The translations under genes were made by a program, and so were the position numbers. The notes under the pieces are model-generated. The model was given only the letters and a program-made list of their open reading frames with translations, was not told where the DNA came from and did no database searches. This document shows, piece after piece, positions 1-7,402 of a stretch of 46,028 bases of DNA. The stretch comes from Lachnospiraceae bacterium (GTDB lineage: Bacteria > Bacillota > Clostridia > Lachnospirales > Lachnospiraceae), in the NCBI GenBank assembly GCA_022796795.1, contig JAAWJI010000034.1:1-46028 (forward strand), given 5' to 3'. Numbering within the stretch: the first letter of the stretch is position 1; every line of letters begins with the position of its first letter.

Positions 1-2
1 AA

Positions 3-110
3 TATTTCCACATCACAGAACAGCAGCTGGAGGAATTCACCGCCAGCTTTATTCAGCGGCTGCCAAAGTACATGCAAAAAGCATTGGAGTGCGGTTCAGT
101 GGCTGCCTGA
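3..110 (+). CDS. 3' end of an unidentified gene (cut by window edge)
   Basis: An open frame enters from the left edge and ends with TGA at 108-110. It gives about 35 residues beginning YFHITEQQLEEF and ending ECGSVAA. The composition is that of a normal soluble, helical protein tail (EQQLEEFTASFIQRLPKYM), so it is probably the true C-terminus of a gene starting outside the window. I do not recognise the family. A TetR-like or similar helical regulator tail is possible but cannot be shown from this fragment. Confidence 0.5.
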   Translation, partial: YFHITEQQLEEFTASFIQRLPKYMQKALECGSVAA

Positions 111-561
111 GCGCTATTTTGTGAGCTAAAGTATTGATTTTTCAAGGAGCAAATCCCATTTTTAATGTGGGAAGTTTGAGTAAATAATACTAACGATATT
201 GTCAATTCTGTAAGAGGGCAGAAATGAATATAAAGAAATAATTGAATGGGAGCAAGGATATTTATTTTCGTAAACAATTTCTTTCTCTTCATCTAATGTG
301 TCCACAAGTCCAGCAAAAATTATCCCTTTTATAAATATCTTCTATTTCTATATTGTTATCCTTTCATTCAAGAAATTTTATAGTATAATATTCCTATAAC
401 AGTTCGCCAAAACACTCACAAGGAACAACGCATGCCATATCCCCTGAAAGTATACACGAATTTAACATCCCGGTTGTATTTTGGTTGAATAAAAGCAGAC
501 AAAAAACGCAATAAAAAGAATAAACAAAAGAATAAACAAAATAAAGAAAGGATGGATTTCT
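111..561. other. AT-rich intergenic region upstream of the bile salt hydrolase
   Basis: No coding sequence was recognised here. The stretch is much more AT-rich than the flanking genes and carries a candidate promoter near 362-389. A small dyad (TCCCA...TGGGA) lies near 152-171 without a following T-run, so it is not called a terminator. The antisense frame that crosses the following gene has the composition of a shadow. Confidence 0.4.
362..389 (+). promoter_or_regulatory. candidate promoter for the bile salt hydrolase
   Basis: A perfect -10 hexamer TATAAT lies at 384-389. Sixteen bases upstream is a weak -35 (TTTCAT, 362-367). It would give a leader of about 170 bases before the start at 564. 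Weak -35 match, so tentative. Confidence 0.35.
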
Positions 562-563
562 CT

Positions 564-1538
564 ATGTGCACAGCTGTTACCTACCAGACAAAGGATTTCT
601 ATTTCGGACGTACCCTGGACTATGACTTCTCTTACGGAGATGAAATTACCATCACTCCCCGCAATTATCCCTTCCACTTTCGGGCATGTCCGGATCCTCG
701 GCTCCGCTATGCCATGATCGGCATGGCCCATGTAGCGAACGGGTATCCCTTGTATTATGAGGCTGTAAATGAAAAAGGGCTGGGAATGGCCGGATTGAAT
801 TTCCCGGGCAACGGCGTCTTTCACCCCGCAAAGGAGGGCATGGATAATATTGCCCAGTTTGAGCTGATCCCCTGGATTCTCCGGCAATGCGGCTCGGTAC
901 AGGAGGCCCGGGTTCTTCTTGGGAATCTGAATCTGTGGAATGTGTCTTTTAGCGAGACTCTGCCCCTGGCCTCCCTCCACTGGCTGCTCTCTGATCGGGA
1001 GGAATCCGTTACCATTGAATCCGTAGAGGAAGGTTTCATGGTGTATGACAATCCTGTGGGAGTCCTGACCAACAATCCTCCCTTTCCCCAGCAGCTCTTT
1101 GCGCTGAACAACTATATGCACCTGTCCCCCCAAGATCCAAAGAATACCTTTGCCCCTGGCCTTTCCCTGGAAACCTATTGCCGGGGAATGGGCGCGCTGG
1201 GTCTGCCCGGAGATCTGTCCTCCCAGTCCCGGTTTGTCAGGGCTTGCTTTGTGAAACTAAATTCTCTTTCCGGCGATGGAGAATCCGAGAGCGTGAGCCA
1301 GTTCTTTCATATTCTCAATTCCGTGGATCAGCAGAGAGGCTGCTGCATCCTGGGAGACGGAAAATATGAGATGACCATCTACACCTGCTGTTGCAATGCC
1401 ACAAAAGGGATTTACTATTATACCTCCTATAACAATCATCAGATCTGGGCCGTGGACATGCATCGGGAGGATCTGAACGGGGAAGAGCTGATCCGTTATT
1501 CCCCCATTACGGAAGAGCAAATCCGGATTCAGAATTAA
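564..1538 (+). CDS. bsh: choloylglycine hydrolase (bile salt hydrolase)
   Basis: This 324-residue Ntn-hydrolase of the choloylglycine hydrolase family is expected to cleave the amide bond of glycine- or taurine-conjugated bile acids in the cytoplasm. The start is ATG 564, not the ATG at 552, because Cys2 must become the N-terminal nucleophile after Met removal. An AAAGGA site lies about 11 bases upstream. The catalytic set is visible: Cys2, Arg16 and Asp19 in GRTLDYD, Asn79 in GLNFPGN, Asn171 in LTNNPPF and Arg223 in SSQSRFVR. These line up with C2, R18, D21, N82, N175 and R228 of the Clostridium perfringens enzyme. Length matches the family. The gene stands alone between an AT-rich leader and a bidirectional terminator. 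Penicillin V acylase is the main alternative, but the residue pattern and a gut Firmicute host favour bile salts. Confidence 0.88.
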   Translation: MCTAVTYQTKDFYFGRTLDYDFSYGDEITITPRNYPFHFRACPDPRLRYAMIGMAHVANGYPLYYEAVNEKGLGMAGLNFPGNGVFHPAKEGMDNIAQFELIPWILRQCGSVQEARVLLGNLNLWNVSFSETLPLASLHWLLSDREESVTIESVEEGFMVYDNPVGVLTNNPPFPQQLFALNNYMHLSPQDPKNTFAPGLSLETYCRGMGALGLPGDLSSQSRFVRACFVKLNSLSGDGESESVSQFFHILNSVDQQRGCCILGDGKYEMTIYTCCCNATKGIYYYTSYNNHQIWAVDMHREDLNGEELIRYSPITEEQIRIQN

Positions 1539-1556
1539 TTTCCCAAATCCCGCCCC

Positions 1557-1604
1557 AAAAAAGCTGCGACAGACCTTTAGCATAAAGTCTGGCCGCAGCT
1601 TTTT
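1557..1604. terminator. bidirectional intrinsic terminator
   Basis: The arms AAAAAAGCTGCG and CGCAGCTTTTTT form a long stem, with an inner AGAC/GTCT pairing. Runs of A on one side and T on the other let it serve both the hydrolase gene from the left and the convergent M56 gene from the right. Confidence 0.85.
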
Positions 1605-1615
1605 TGCTTTCTTTG

Positions 1616-4102
1616 TTATTCTCTGCGCAGGGTATTGTAGTTGTAGCGGTCCGTATCCGACACCCACTGGGTCCGCAGTTCTCCCTCCTGGGTACTGAGC
1701 AGGAGACGGCTGTTCTCCAGATATACGCCCATGCCTTCTGCCCAGGTGAAAAACCGGGAATCGTCATAGGGAATCCGGTCTTTGTCAAATGTAAAGGATG
1801 AGCCTGCAATCTGGCGAACCTCTCCTGTGTTGCTGAGGCGGAACACATGGTAGGCATAGGCTCCGTAATCCCCCCGATCCTCTATATGAAGGGTCAGAAG
1901 ATATCCGGTTCCCTCCAGCTCTCCCACATAGATGTTGTTCCAGCCTGCCCGGCTCACATGGGCGGACAGGGAATACAGTACCTGGCCGGAGGCGTCCCGG
2001 ATCAGCACCACGCCGCTGTCCCCATCCCCGATATTTCCCGTATAGACCGCAAGCTCCTCCTCCCCCTGACTGTCCGCCACATCCTGCTGCCTGGTCTCTA
2101 CCAGGGTATAAAAATCTTCCAGCGCCTGACTTCCCGCCTCCTCCAGGATAAATTCATACCAGGTGTCTGCAGGCACCGGGGAATAGGAAATCCCTCTCTC
2201 ATAAAAGGCGCTGTCCAGGACTGCTTCCACAATTACTCCTCCCTGAAAGGTCAATGTGAGAGGCACATTTTGATATGCCAAGCCGTCCTCCGTAAGCTTG
2301 ACAAACTGGTCGTAGGGCGTCTGGTCATAGAGAATCCGGTCCATCTCCTGGTTCACCAGAAAGGTGCAGTCTTCCCCAAAGGCCAGGAAGGGAAGCTCCT
2401 CTCCCTCCTGCCAATCCTCCACCACATAGCGGTCGATTCCCCTGGCGCTGCGGGAGAGGGAGCGCACATACACCTGATAGGGGCCGTCTGCAATGCCTGG
2501 CGCCAAAAGCTGCTCCCGGTCAAGTTTGCCAATCTGCATGACGGTCTCTGCTTCCTCTGCTCCAGATGTGTCTTCTCCTGTATCTTCCTCCTGCTCCGCC
2601 ACCCTGCAGGCAATGCCAAATCCAAACTCCTTGAAAAATACGACAGCCTCCTCTGCGGATAATTCCACCCAGATCCTGTATTCCTCCACAGAAAGCACCG
2701 GCGCTGTGGTCAAAAGCTCCGTTTTCTGCCCGTCAATTTGCGGATCGTGATGATAAATGGCAAGCATCTGCCCCTCCTGTGCCTCCGGCGCCATGCCCCG
2801 GGGCACCCCAATTCGCCAGCGGCCTGCCCCTGCAGATTCTATGTCAAATCCCAGCCCCATGACGGCAATGCTTTCCGCCTCTGCGGAAAACTGGGCCGGA
2901 TAGGTCTCCATGATCCCAGGCTCCTCCCCGCCGGGAAAGGTAATCCGAATCAGGTTTCCCTCCTCAAGCCCATCAAAATCCATCTCTATATAGGGATACA
3001 CCTCCTCTGCCTGGGGGATCACCACTTCTCCTGTGCCGGGAATCGTGACCACCAGCCGGGAGGTGGCCTCCTCCTCCATGGTAAGCTCCGTCACAACACC
3101 CCAGTATCGTATGGGCTCCGGCTTTTTCCCCGGGTTCGCCAGCAGCAGCACAGCTGCCAGGATTCCTGCGGCTGCGGCCAGAACCACCACCACGGACGCC
3201 GGTTTTTTATAGTTTAGCACATGGAGAATCCGTCCCCTGGGATTTCCCTCCCCAAAGGCCAGCGGAATCCGTCCTGCCGGCCCGGAGCCTGCTGCCACAG
3301 CCAGAAGAGAGGCGGAATACTCTTTTTTCACCTGGTTTCCGATTTTCCGGATCACCGCCTCATCACAGCAGACCTCCATATCCTGGCCGCTTACAAAAAA
3401 GGCTGCCCAGACCAGAGGGTTAAACCAGTGAAGGCATAAAGCCAGATAGGCAAGTCCACGGGTCAGGGGATCTCCCCGCCGGATATGGGTGCGCTCATGG
3501 AGCAGGATATATTCCCGCTCCTGTTGCCGGATCCCCTGGGGCAAGTAAATGCGGTACCTGAAAAATCCCAGCACAAAGGGCGTGGATACTGCGTGGGTAA
3601 GATAAATCTCATGGGATTCCTTCCTGGCCCCTCGCAGCCGTCTGTTCAGGTGGACCAGAGATAATCCCCCATACAGGATCATGGCCCCGGCTCCCAAAAG
3701 CCAAATCACTGCTCCCACAGGCAGGAAGCTCTCCATGAATTTCCCAAGCTTTGCAGTTAGGCGGACTTCCCCGGAAACCGGAATGGAGGGAATATCCTGC
3801 GCTTTCCCGTCTCCTTCCAAAGGAAGCGCCTCTTTCTGGGAGGGAAGTCCCATGCCTGGATCAACAGAAATATATTCCATTCTCCCCTGCTCCGGAGCCG
3901 GTCCCGGAAGGACTCCCAACAAGGATATGGGAGACGAAAAGGACACCGGGCACAGCAGCCGGAACAGCACTACCGCCCATAAGGCATAGGAAATACTCCG
4001 GGGCGCTTTCTTCAAAAGCAGGCGCAAAAGCAGCACCGCCACGATCATCACGCTGGCCGTCAGGCTCATATTCAAAACCAAGAGCAAGGTCTGTCCCATC
4101 AT
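1616..4102 (-). CDS. M56-family (BlaR1/MecR1-like) membrane metallopeptidase with a large external sensor domain
   Basis: An 828-residue sensor/antirepressor. The N-terminal third has hydrophobic segments (about residues 4-30, 43-62, 128-152) around a cytoplasmic M56 zinc protease. HExxH is present as HERTH (H202, E203, H206) and the downstream MEVCCDEAV helix carries the usual acidic residues. A further membrane span (about 304-322) leads to roughly 500 residues predicted outside the cell. That part lacks a penicillin-binding serine module. It starts with a small beta-rich segment (YWGVVTEL...) resembling DUF3221/OB-like domains, and the rest is unrecognised. The start overlaps the stop of the BlaI-type gene by 4 bases (ATGA), so the two are translationally coupled. 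By family logic the protease cleaves, or triggers cleavage of, the repressor on sensing an external signal. The ligand is unknown, and a beta-lactam is unlikely given the missing sensor domain. Confidence 0.85.
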   Translation of the reverse strand: MMGQTLLLVLNMSLTASVMIVAVLLLRLLLKKAPRSISYALWAVVLFRLLCPVSFSSPISLLGVLPGPAPEQGRMEYISVDPGMGLPSQKEALPLEGDGKAQDIPSIPVSGEVRLTAKLGKFMESFLPVGAVIWLLGAGAMILYGGLSLVHLNRRLRGARKESHEIYLTHAVSTPFVLGFFRYRIYLPQGIRQQEREYILLHERTHIRRGDPLTRGLAYLALCLHWFNPLVWAAFFVSGQDMEVCCDEAVIRKIGNQVKKEYSASLLAVAAGSGPAGRIPLAFGEGNPRGRILHVLNYKKPASVVVVLAAAAGILAAVLLLANPGKKPEPIRYWGVVTELTMEEEATSRLVVTIPGTGEVVIPQAEEVYPYIEMDFDGLEEGNLIRITFPGGEEPGIMETYPAQFSAEAESIAVMGLGFDIESAGAGRWRIGVPRGMAPEAQEGQMLAIYHHDPQIDGQKTELLTTAPVLSVEEYRIWVELSAEEAVVFFKEFGFGIACRVAEQEEDTGEDTSGAEEAETVMQIGKLDREQLLAPGIADGPYQVYVRSLSRSARGIDRYVVEDWQEGEELPFLAFGEDCTFLVNQEMDRILYDQTPYDQFVKLTEDGLAYQNVPLTLTFQGGVIVEAVLDSAFYERGISYSPVPADTWYEFILEEAGSQALEDFYTLVETRQQDVADSQGEEELAVYTGNIGDGDSGVVLIRDASGQVLYSLSAHVSRAGWNNIYVGELEGTGYLLTLHIEDRGDYGAYAYHVFRLSNTGEVRQIAGSSFTFDKDRIPYDDSRFFTWAEGMGVYLENSRLLLSTQEGELRTQWVSDTDRYNYNTLRRE

Positions 4103-4467
4103 GGCTGTTCCTCCTCATAGCTGTCAATCAGCTCCTGCAGCATGCGGATCTCCCCGGCATTCAGCTTTTTCCTGCGGGAAAAGGCCGTCAAAAATAAGGG
4201 GAGAGAACCGGCAAAATTCTCGTTGATAAACTGCTCTCCCCTGGCGCCCTGAAAGTCCTCCCGGCTCATACGCGCCACCACCATGCCCTTTTCATTGGCA
4301 AACAGCCCCCGGTCGCAAAGCCGCCTCAACATGGTGTAAGTGGTGGTCCGCTTCCAGGAAAAAGCCGCCTGGCAAAGACGGGTCAGCTCCCCGGACCTCA
4401 CAGGCGCATGCTCCCAAATCAGATTGGCAAATTTCTCCTCCATCTCCCCCAGCTTATAGGGTTCCAT
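4099..4467 (-). CDS. BlaI/MecI/CopY-family repressor
   Basis: A 122-residue winged-helix repressor. It shows the family pattern: an N-terminal helix (LGEMEEKFANLIWEHAPV), a recognition helix region (AFSWKRTTTYTMLRRLCDRGL), a wing (FANEKGMVVARM) and a C-terminal dimerisation helix pair with the proteolysis-prone FINENF...LPLFLTAF region. ATG 4467 was chosen over ATG 4485 because GGAGAGGGGG sits 6 bases before it. It overlaps the M56 sensor start by 4 bases. Tandem TTAGACAGTTTT sites in its own promoter point to autoregulation. Typical length for the family. Confidence 0.88.
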   Translation of the reverse strand: MEPYKLGEMEEKFANLIWEHAPVRSGELTRLCQAAFSWKRTTTYTMLRRLCDRGLFANEKGMVVARMSREDFQGARGEQFINENFAGSLPLFLTAFSRRKKLNAGEIRMLQELIDSYEEEQP

Positions 4468-4549
4468 AAAATACCCCCTCTCCATAGACCTGTTCCTTCC
4501 TGCTTGTTCTCATTTTTACTCCTTACTTATGCGTCCGTGTCTATAATCA

Positions 4550-4590
4550 TTAGACAGTTTTAGTCTAACGCATTTAGACAGTTTTGTCAA
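4550..4590 (-). promoter_or_regulatory. promoter with tandem repressor operators upstream of the blaI-like gene
   Basis: TTAGACAGTTTTAGTCTAA (4550-4568) is a perfect dyad of TTAGAC/GTCTAA. A second copy of TTAGACAGTTTT starts 24 bases away at 4574, again followed by GTC. On the minus strand TTGACA (4585-4590), 17 bases and TAGACT (4562-4567) form a promoter lying inside both dyads. A bound repressor would cover the -35 and -10. The second site overlaps the last codons and stop of the MATE gene. Confidence 0.65.
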
Positions 4591-5947
4591 GAGGGAAAAG
4601 AGCGCGGCAACAGACAGGTAAACACTTTTTATCTTTCCCGTACATAACCATACAGATGACCGTTAACACTGCTTCCACAACAGGCTGCGCCGCAATCACT
4701 CCCTGCAGTTTCCAGACATGATTCAAAACCATAACTCCCGGAATAAACAGTACGGCATTCCGCAGCAGAGTAATGGTCAGGGATTTAACCGCCTTTCCTA
4801 ATGCCTGAAAATAACTGGTCATCATATTAATCACCCCAAGCAGGGGAGCCGACAGGCAAAGGATCCGCAAAAAGTAACCCGTCTGTTCGATGAGAGCGTC
4901 ATCCTGCAGGAAGAACCCGGCCAGGGCATTTCCCAAAAGCATAAAGACTGCTGTAAAGACAGCGCCCAGAAGAATCCCATAAAGCACGGTGTACTTCACC
5001 ATATCAGACATTTGCTTTTTCCTGTTTCCTCCATAATAATAACCCACCAAGGGCGCAACGCCCTGGGATAATCCCACAGAGAGTAAAATGGGAATCAAGT
5101 CAAGCTTATAGGCAATTCCGTAGGAGGCTACTGCGTCAGACCCGTAAATACTGATATAATTGTTCAGCACAATATTGGAGACGCTCATGAGCACGGTAAT
5201 GAGAGCGCCTGGAATCCCAATGCTCACCACATTTTTTACCATAGTTCGATTGGGAGAAAAACAGCTCAGCCTCCAGGGCACCAGAAGATTTCCCTTGCAA
5301 GCTTCGCCAACCATACAGGCAATATAATAGACCGTAGCACACACGAACCCCAGGGAAGTGGCAAGTGCAGCTCCTGCCGTTCCCCATCCCAGGATGGCGA
5401 TGAACACGTAATCCAACACCATATTGATTCCATTGCCCAGAATTAATCCAATGGTACCTTCTTTGATCAGTCCCACCGAACGGAACAGATGGACAAATCC
5501 ATTTGCCAACATAATAAAAGGAGCGCCCAGGAAAATCCACTTCAGATAATCGCAGGTATAGGCCATATTCTCCGTGTCCGCGCCGGATACCTTTGCCAGA
5601 GGCTGCAAAAACACCAAGCCCAAAATAAGGGTAATCACACCGGCCATGGCCATGGCATATACGCAAAAGTTCATGGTCGTTCCAGACTTCTCCTTCTCCT
5701 CTTCTCCCAACAGCCTGGCAATCACGCTGCTGCCTCCCATTCCAAAAATACAGGCAATGGACATGATAATAAGCAAGATCGGCGCGCACAGAGTCACCGC
5801 TGCAATGGCGGCTGGCTCTTTTGTGAGAGAGACAAAAAATGTGTCTGCAATATTATAAATAAGCGTTGCAAGCTGCCCCAGCATAGCAGGTAATCCAACC
5901 CTCATAATGGCTTTGGTACAATTCTTTTCCTCAAAAACAGATGTCAT
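4574..5947 (-). CDS. MATE-family multidrug/cation antiporter
   Basis: A 457-residue integral membrane protein with about twelve hydrophobic segments, the size and pattern of MATE exporters. The N-terminal signature region (MRVGLPAMLGQLATLIYNIADTFFV cut short: GLPAMLGQ, YNIADTFFV) and the second-half repeat (GIPGALITVLMSVSNIVLNN) match the MepA-like branch. Such pumps use Na+ or H+ gradients to expel cationic drugs or metabolites. GGAGG lies 10 bases before ATG 5947. It is divergent from a Crp-type regulator, separated by 88 bases with a palindrome, which suggests local control. Its 3' end overlaps the blaI-type operator. Substrate unknown. Confidence 0.88.
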   Translation of the reverse strand: MTSVFEEKNCTKAIMRVGLPAMLGQLATLIYNIADTFFVSLTKEPAAIAAVTLCAPILLIIMSIACIFGMGGSSVIARLLGEEEKEKSGTTMNFCVYAMAMAGVITLILGLVFLQPLAKVSGADTENMAYTCDYLKWIFLGAPFIMLANGFVHLFRSVGLIKEGTIGLILGNGINMVLDYVFIAILGWGTAGAALATSLGFVCATVYYIACMVGEACKGNLLVPWRLSCFSPNRTMVKNVVSIGIPGALITVLMSVSNIVLNNYISIYGSDAVASYGIAYKLDLIPILLSVGLSQGVAPLVGYYYGGNRKKQMSDMVKYTVLYGILLGAVFTAVFMLLGNALAGFFLQDDALIEQTGYFLRILCLSAPLLGVINMMTSYFQALGKAVKSLTITLLRNAVLFIPGVMVLNHVWKLQGVIAAQPVVEAVLTVICMVMYGKDKKCLPVCCRALFPLDKTV

Positions 5948-5963
5948 ATGTTCATTTCCTCCC

Positions 5964-5992
5964 TTGCAATTTTCTTTATTGTAGGGTAAAAT
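5964..5992 (+). promoter_or_regulatory. promoter of the Crp-type regulator gene
   Basis: TTGCAA (5964-5969), a 17-base spacer and TAAAAT (5987-5992) make a good sigma-A promoter reading towards the regulator start at 6036. The expected start of transcription is near 5999. Confidence 0.6.
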
Positions 5993-6007
5993 ACATACAA
6001 ATAATAA

Positions 6008-6017
6008 GACATATGTC
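6008..6017. promoter_or_regulatory. palindromic operator candidate GACATATGTC
   Basis: A perfect 10-base palindrome lies just downstream of the predicted transcription start and upstream of the regulator's ribosome-binding site. A related TCATATG is found near the MATE start (5944-5950). The position suits autorepression by the adjacent Crp-type protein. Confidence 0.4.
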
Positions 6018-6035
6018 CTGTTGGAGGCAGTTTTC

Positions 6036-6692
6036 GTGGAAAGAATCTATGATAAAAAGAAAATATCAGCCTGTATTGCCAAAAGCAAATATTACGCTGT
6101 ACTTCACTCCCTGGATTTGGATTATTATCTGATCAGATATGACAAGGGCGAATTTGTCAGCTCACCCTTTCAGAAGGAATCCCTGTTTCAGATTGTAGAA
6201 CAGGGCTCTATCAATATTTACTTTATTCGCGATGACGGCACCCGCTACTCCCTGTCAAACGGAACCGCAGATTATTTTCTGGGAGACATGGATATCTTTT
6301 ATCCCAAAAGCAGCAGCATTTATGCCGAAGCAGCCGAAAGCCTGACCTGCATCTCATTCTCTATTGAAAAGCATCGGGAAACCCTGCTCTCCAACAACAA
6401 GTTTCTGCAGCTGATCTGCAATAGCCTTTCCTCTAAAATGGGATCCATCACCGCCATGGACGCCGCCCCTTCCTCCCTTACAGAACGGGTGATCTCCTAT
6501 ATGCGGTATAAATGTCAGGACGAGACCTTAAAAGGAATCGAACAGACCGCCTTTCACCTTCACTGCAGCGCAAGACAGCTGCAAAGAATTCTGAATCAGA
6601 GCCAAGAGGCGGGACTGGTAAAAAGAATGGGGAAAGGGACATATAAGCTGATATGCCAATTTCCGGAAATTATGTTGGAGGATAGCCCATGA
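6036..6692 (+). CDS. Crp/Fnr-family transcriptional regulator
   Basis: A 218-residue protein with an N-terminal cyclic-nucleotide-binding-type beta barrel (about residues 15-120, containing LFQIVEQGSINIYFI and FLGDMDIF) and a C-terminal winged helix (TAFHLHCSARQLQRILNQ as the helix-turn-helix, then AGLVKRMGKGTYKL as wing). GTG 6036 is preferred because GGAGG (6023-6027) lies 8 bases upstream; the TTG at 6021 would overlap that site. It is divergent from the MATE exporter and shares 4 bases with the next gene. It probably controls the exporter and the small membrane protein. No cysteine cluster for Fe-S was seen, so oxygen sensing of the FNR type is unlikely. The effector is unknown. Confidence 0.82.
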   Translation: MERIYDKKKISACIAKSKYYAVLHSLDLDYYLIRYDKGEFVSSPFQKESLFQIVEQGSINIYFIRDDGTRYSLSNGTADYFLGDMDIFYPKSSSIYAEAAESLTCISFSIEKHRETLLSNNKFLQLICNSLSSKMGSITAMDAAPSSLTERVISYMRYKCQDETLKGIEQTAFHLHCSARQLQRILNQSQEAGLVKRMGKGTYKLICQFPEIMLEDSP

Positions 6693-7054
6693 AGAAGACA
6701 CTGCAAGATACAAATGAAAAATCAAATAAATTAGGGAATACAGAAATTTTTAAAAGAATTTGGTTATACTTGCTTTTTTTCGTCATTGATTTTTACGCTC
6801 TCCCCCTTTTCATGAAGGATACGGGAAGCGCAATGGTTATGATGCTGGGAATCATGCCTGTCATCTGCCTTGTCACGTCTGTTCTGTTTGGAGGGAAAAA
6901 CGGTTTTTGCTATTGGTTTCCCCTTCTTGCAGGTATTTTGTTTATTCCCTCCGTTTTTATTTTCTATAACTCCAGCGCATGGATTTATGCCGTCTCCTAT
7001 GGTGTCATTGCCTTTGTGGGGATGCTGATTGGGATGTTGTTTCATAAAAAATAA
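6689..7054 (+). CDS. small four-helix membrane protein of unknown function
   Basis: A 121-residue protein with a charged cytoplasmic N-terminus (MKKTLQDTNEKSNK) and four hydrophobic stretches (about residues 25-42, 47-67, 75-93, 97-117). Its ATG overlaps the TGA of the regulator gene (ATGA), so it is translationally coupled and co-expressed with it. I do not recognise the family. It could be a membrane partner or sensor of the regulator, or an accessory to the MATE pump. Only its topology and coupling are supported. Confidence 0.7.
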   Translation: MKKTLQDTNEKSNKLGNTEIFKRIWLYLLFFVIDFYALPLFMKDTGSAMVMMLGIMPVICLVTSVLFGGKNGFCYWFPLLAGILFIPSVFIFYNSSAWIYAVSYGVIAFVGMLIGMLFHKK

Positions 7055-7121
7055 AAACAAAAACTTTTGTTGTCTTAATCACAACACCAGATTCCATAGA
7101 CAACAATGAAGCCGTTGTTGT

Positions 7122-7310
7122 TCATACTTTCCCATAGTAAATCAACATGCTTAGCTCCGCGGTTTCCGTTCCAAGATTTTCATATGCATGGGAAACATCC
7201 CCGCAAAACCGGATAGAGTCTCCCTTGGAAAGTCGTTGCCGTTCTCCTGCAACGGTGATTTCTACCTGACCGGCAAAGACCGTAATATATTCTACAGCCC
7301 CTTTACGTCA
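7122..7310 (-). pseudogene. C-terminal remnant of an XRE-family regulator with cupin sensor domain
   Basis: The minus frame ending with TGA at 7122 reads GAVEYITVFAGQVEITVAG, then ERQRLSKGDSIRF, then DVSHAYENLG and ELSMLIYYGKV. This is the cupin_2 barrel found at the C-terminus of HTH_3-cupin regulators (K-G-D-S-I-R-F, a metal-binding-like His and the terminal MxIYY strand). The frame meets a stop just upstream (TGA near 7297) and no helix-turn-helix part remains. The adjoining phase reads GHDVKG, compatible with a frameshift at the break. It is a truncated, decayed gene. The 348 bases between the flanking genes otherwise hold only weak hairpins (7058-7074, 7100-7121). Confidence 0.6.
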
Positions 7311-7329
7311 TGTCCCTTCTTCTTGTCTA

Positions 7330-7358
7330 TTGCGCAATCTCACTATTTCTGGCATAAT
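7330..7358 (+). promoter_or_regulatory. weak promoter candidate for the nitrilase fusion gene
   Basis: TTGCGC (7330-7335), 17 bases, CATAAT (7353-7358). It is 45 bases upstream of the start at 7403. Both hexamers are imperfect. Confidence 0.3.
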
Positions 7359-7402
7359 CTTAGGGAAGGAAGAAATCCTGAAGGATGGGAGGAACGAAAC
7401 AA

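Noticed and set aside
462..1133. 223-residue minus-strand frame over the bile salt hydrolase gene
   Set aside because: It overlaps a gene with complete catalytic residues on the other strand and ends in a low-complexity tail from the AT-rich leader.
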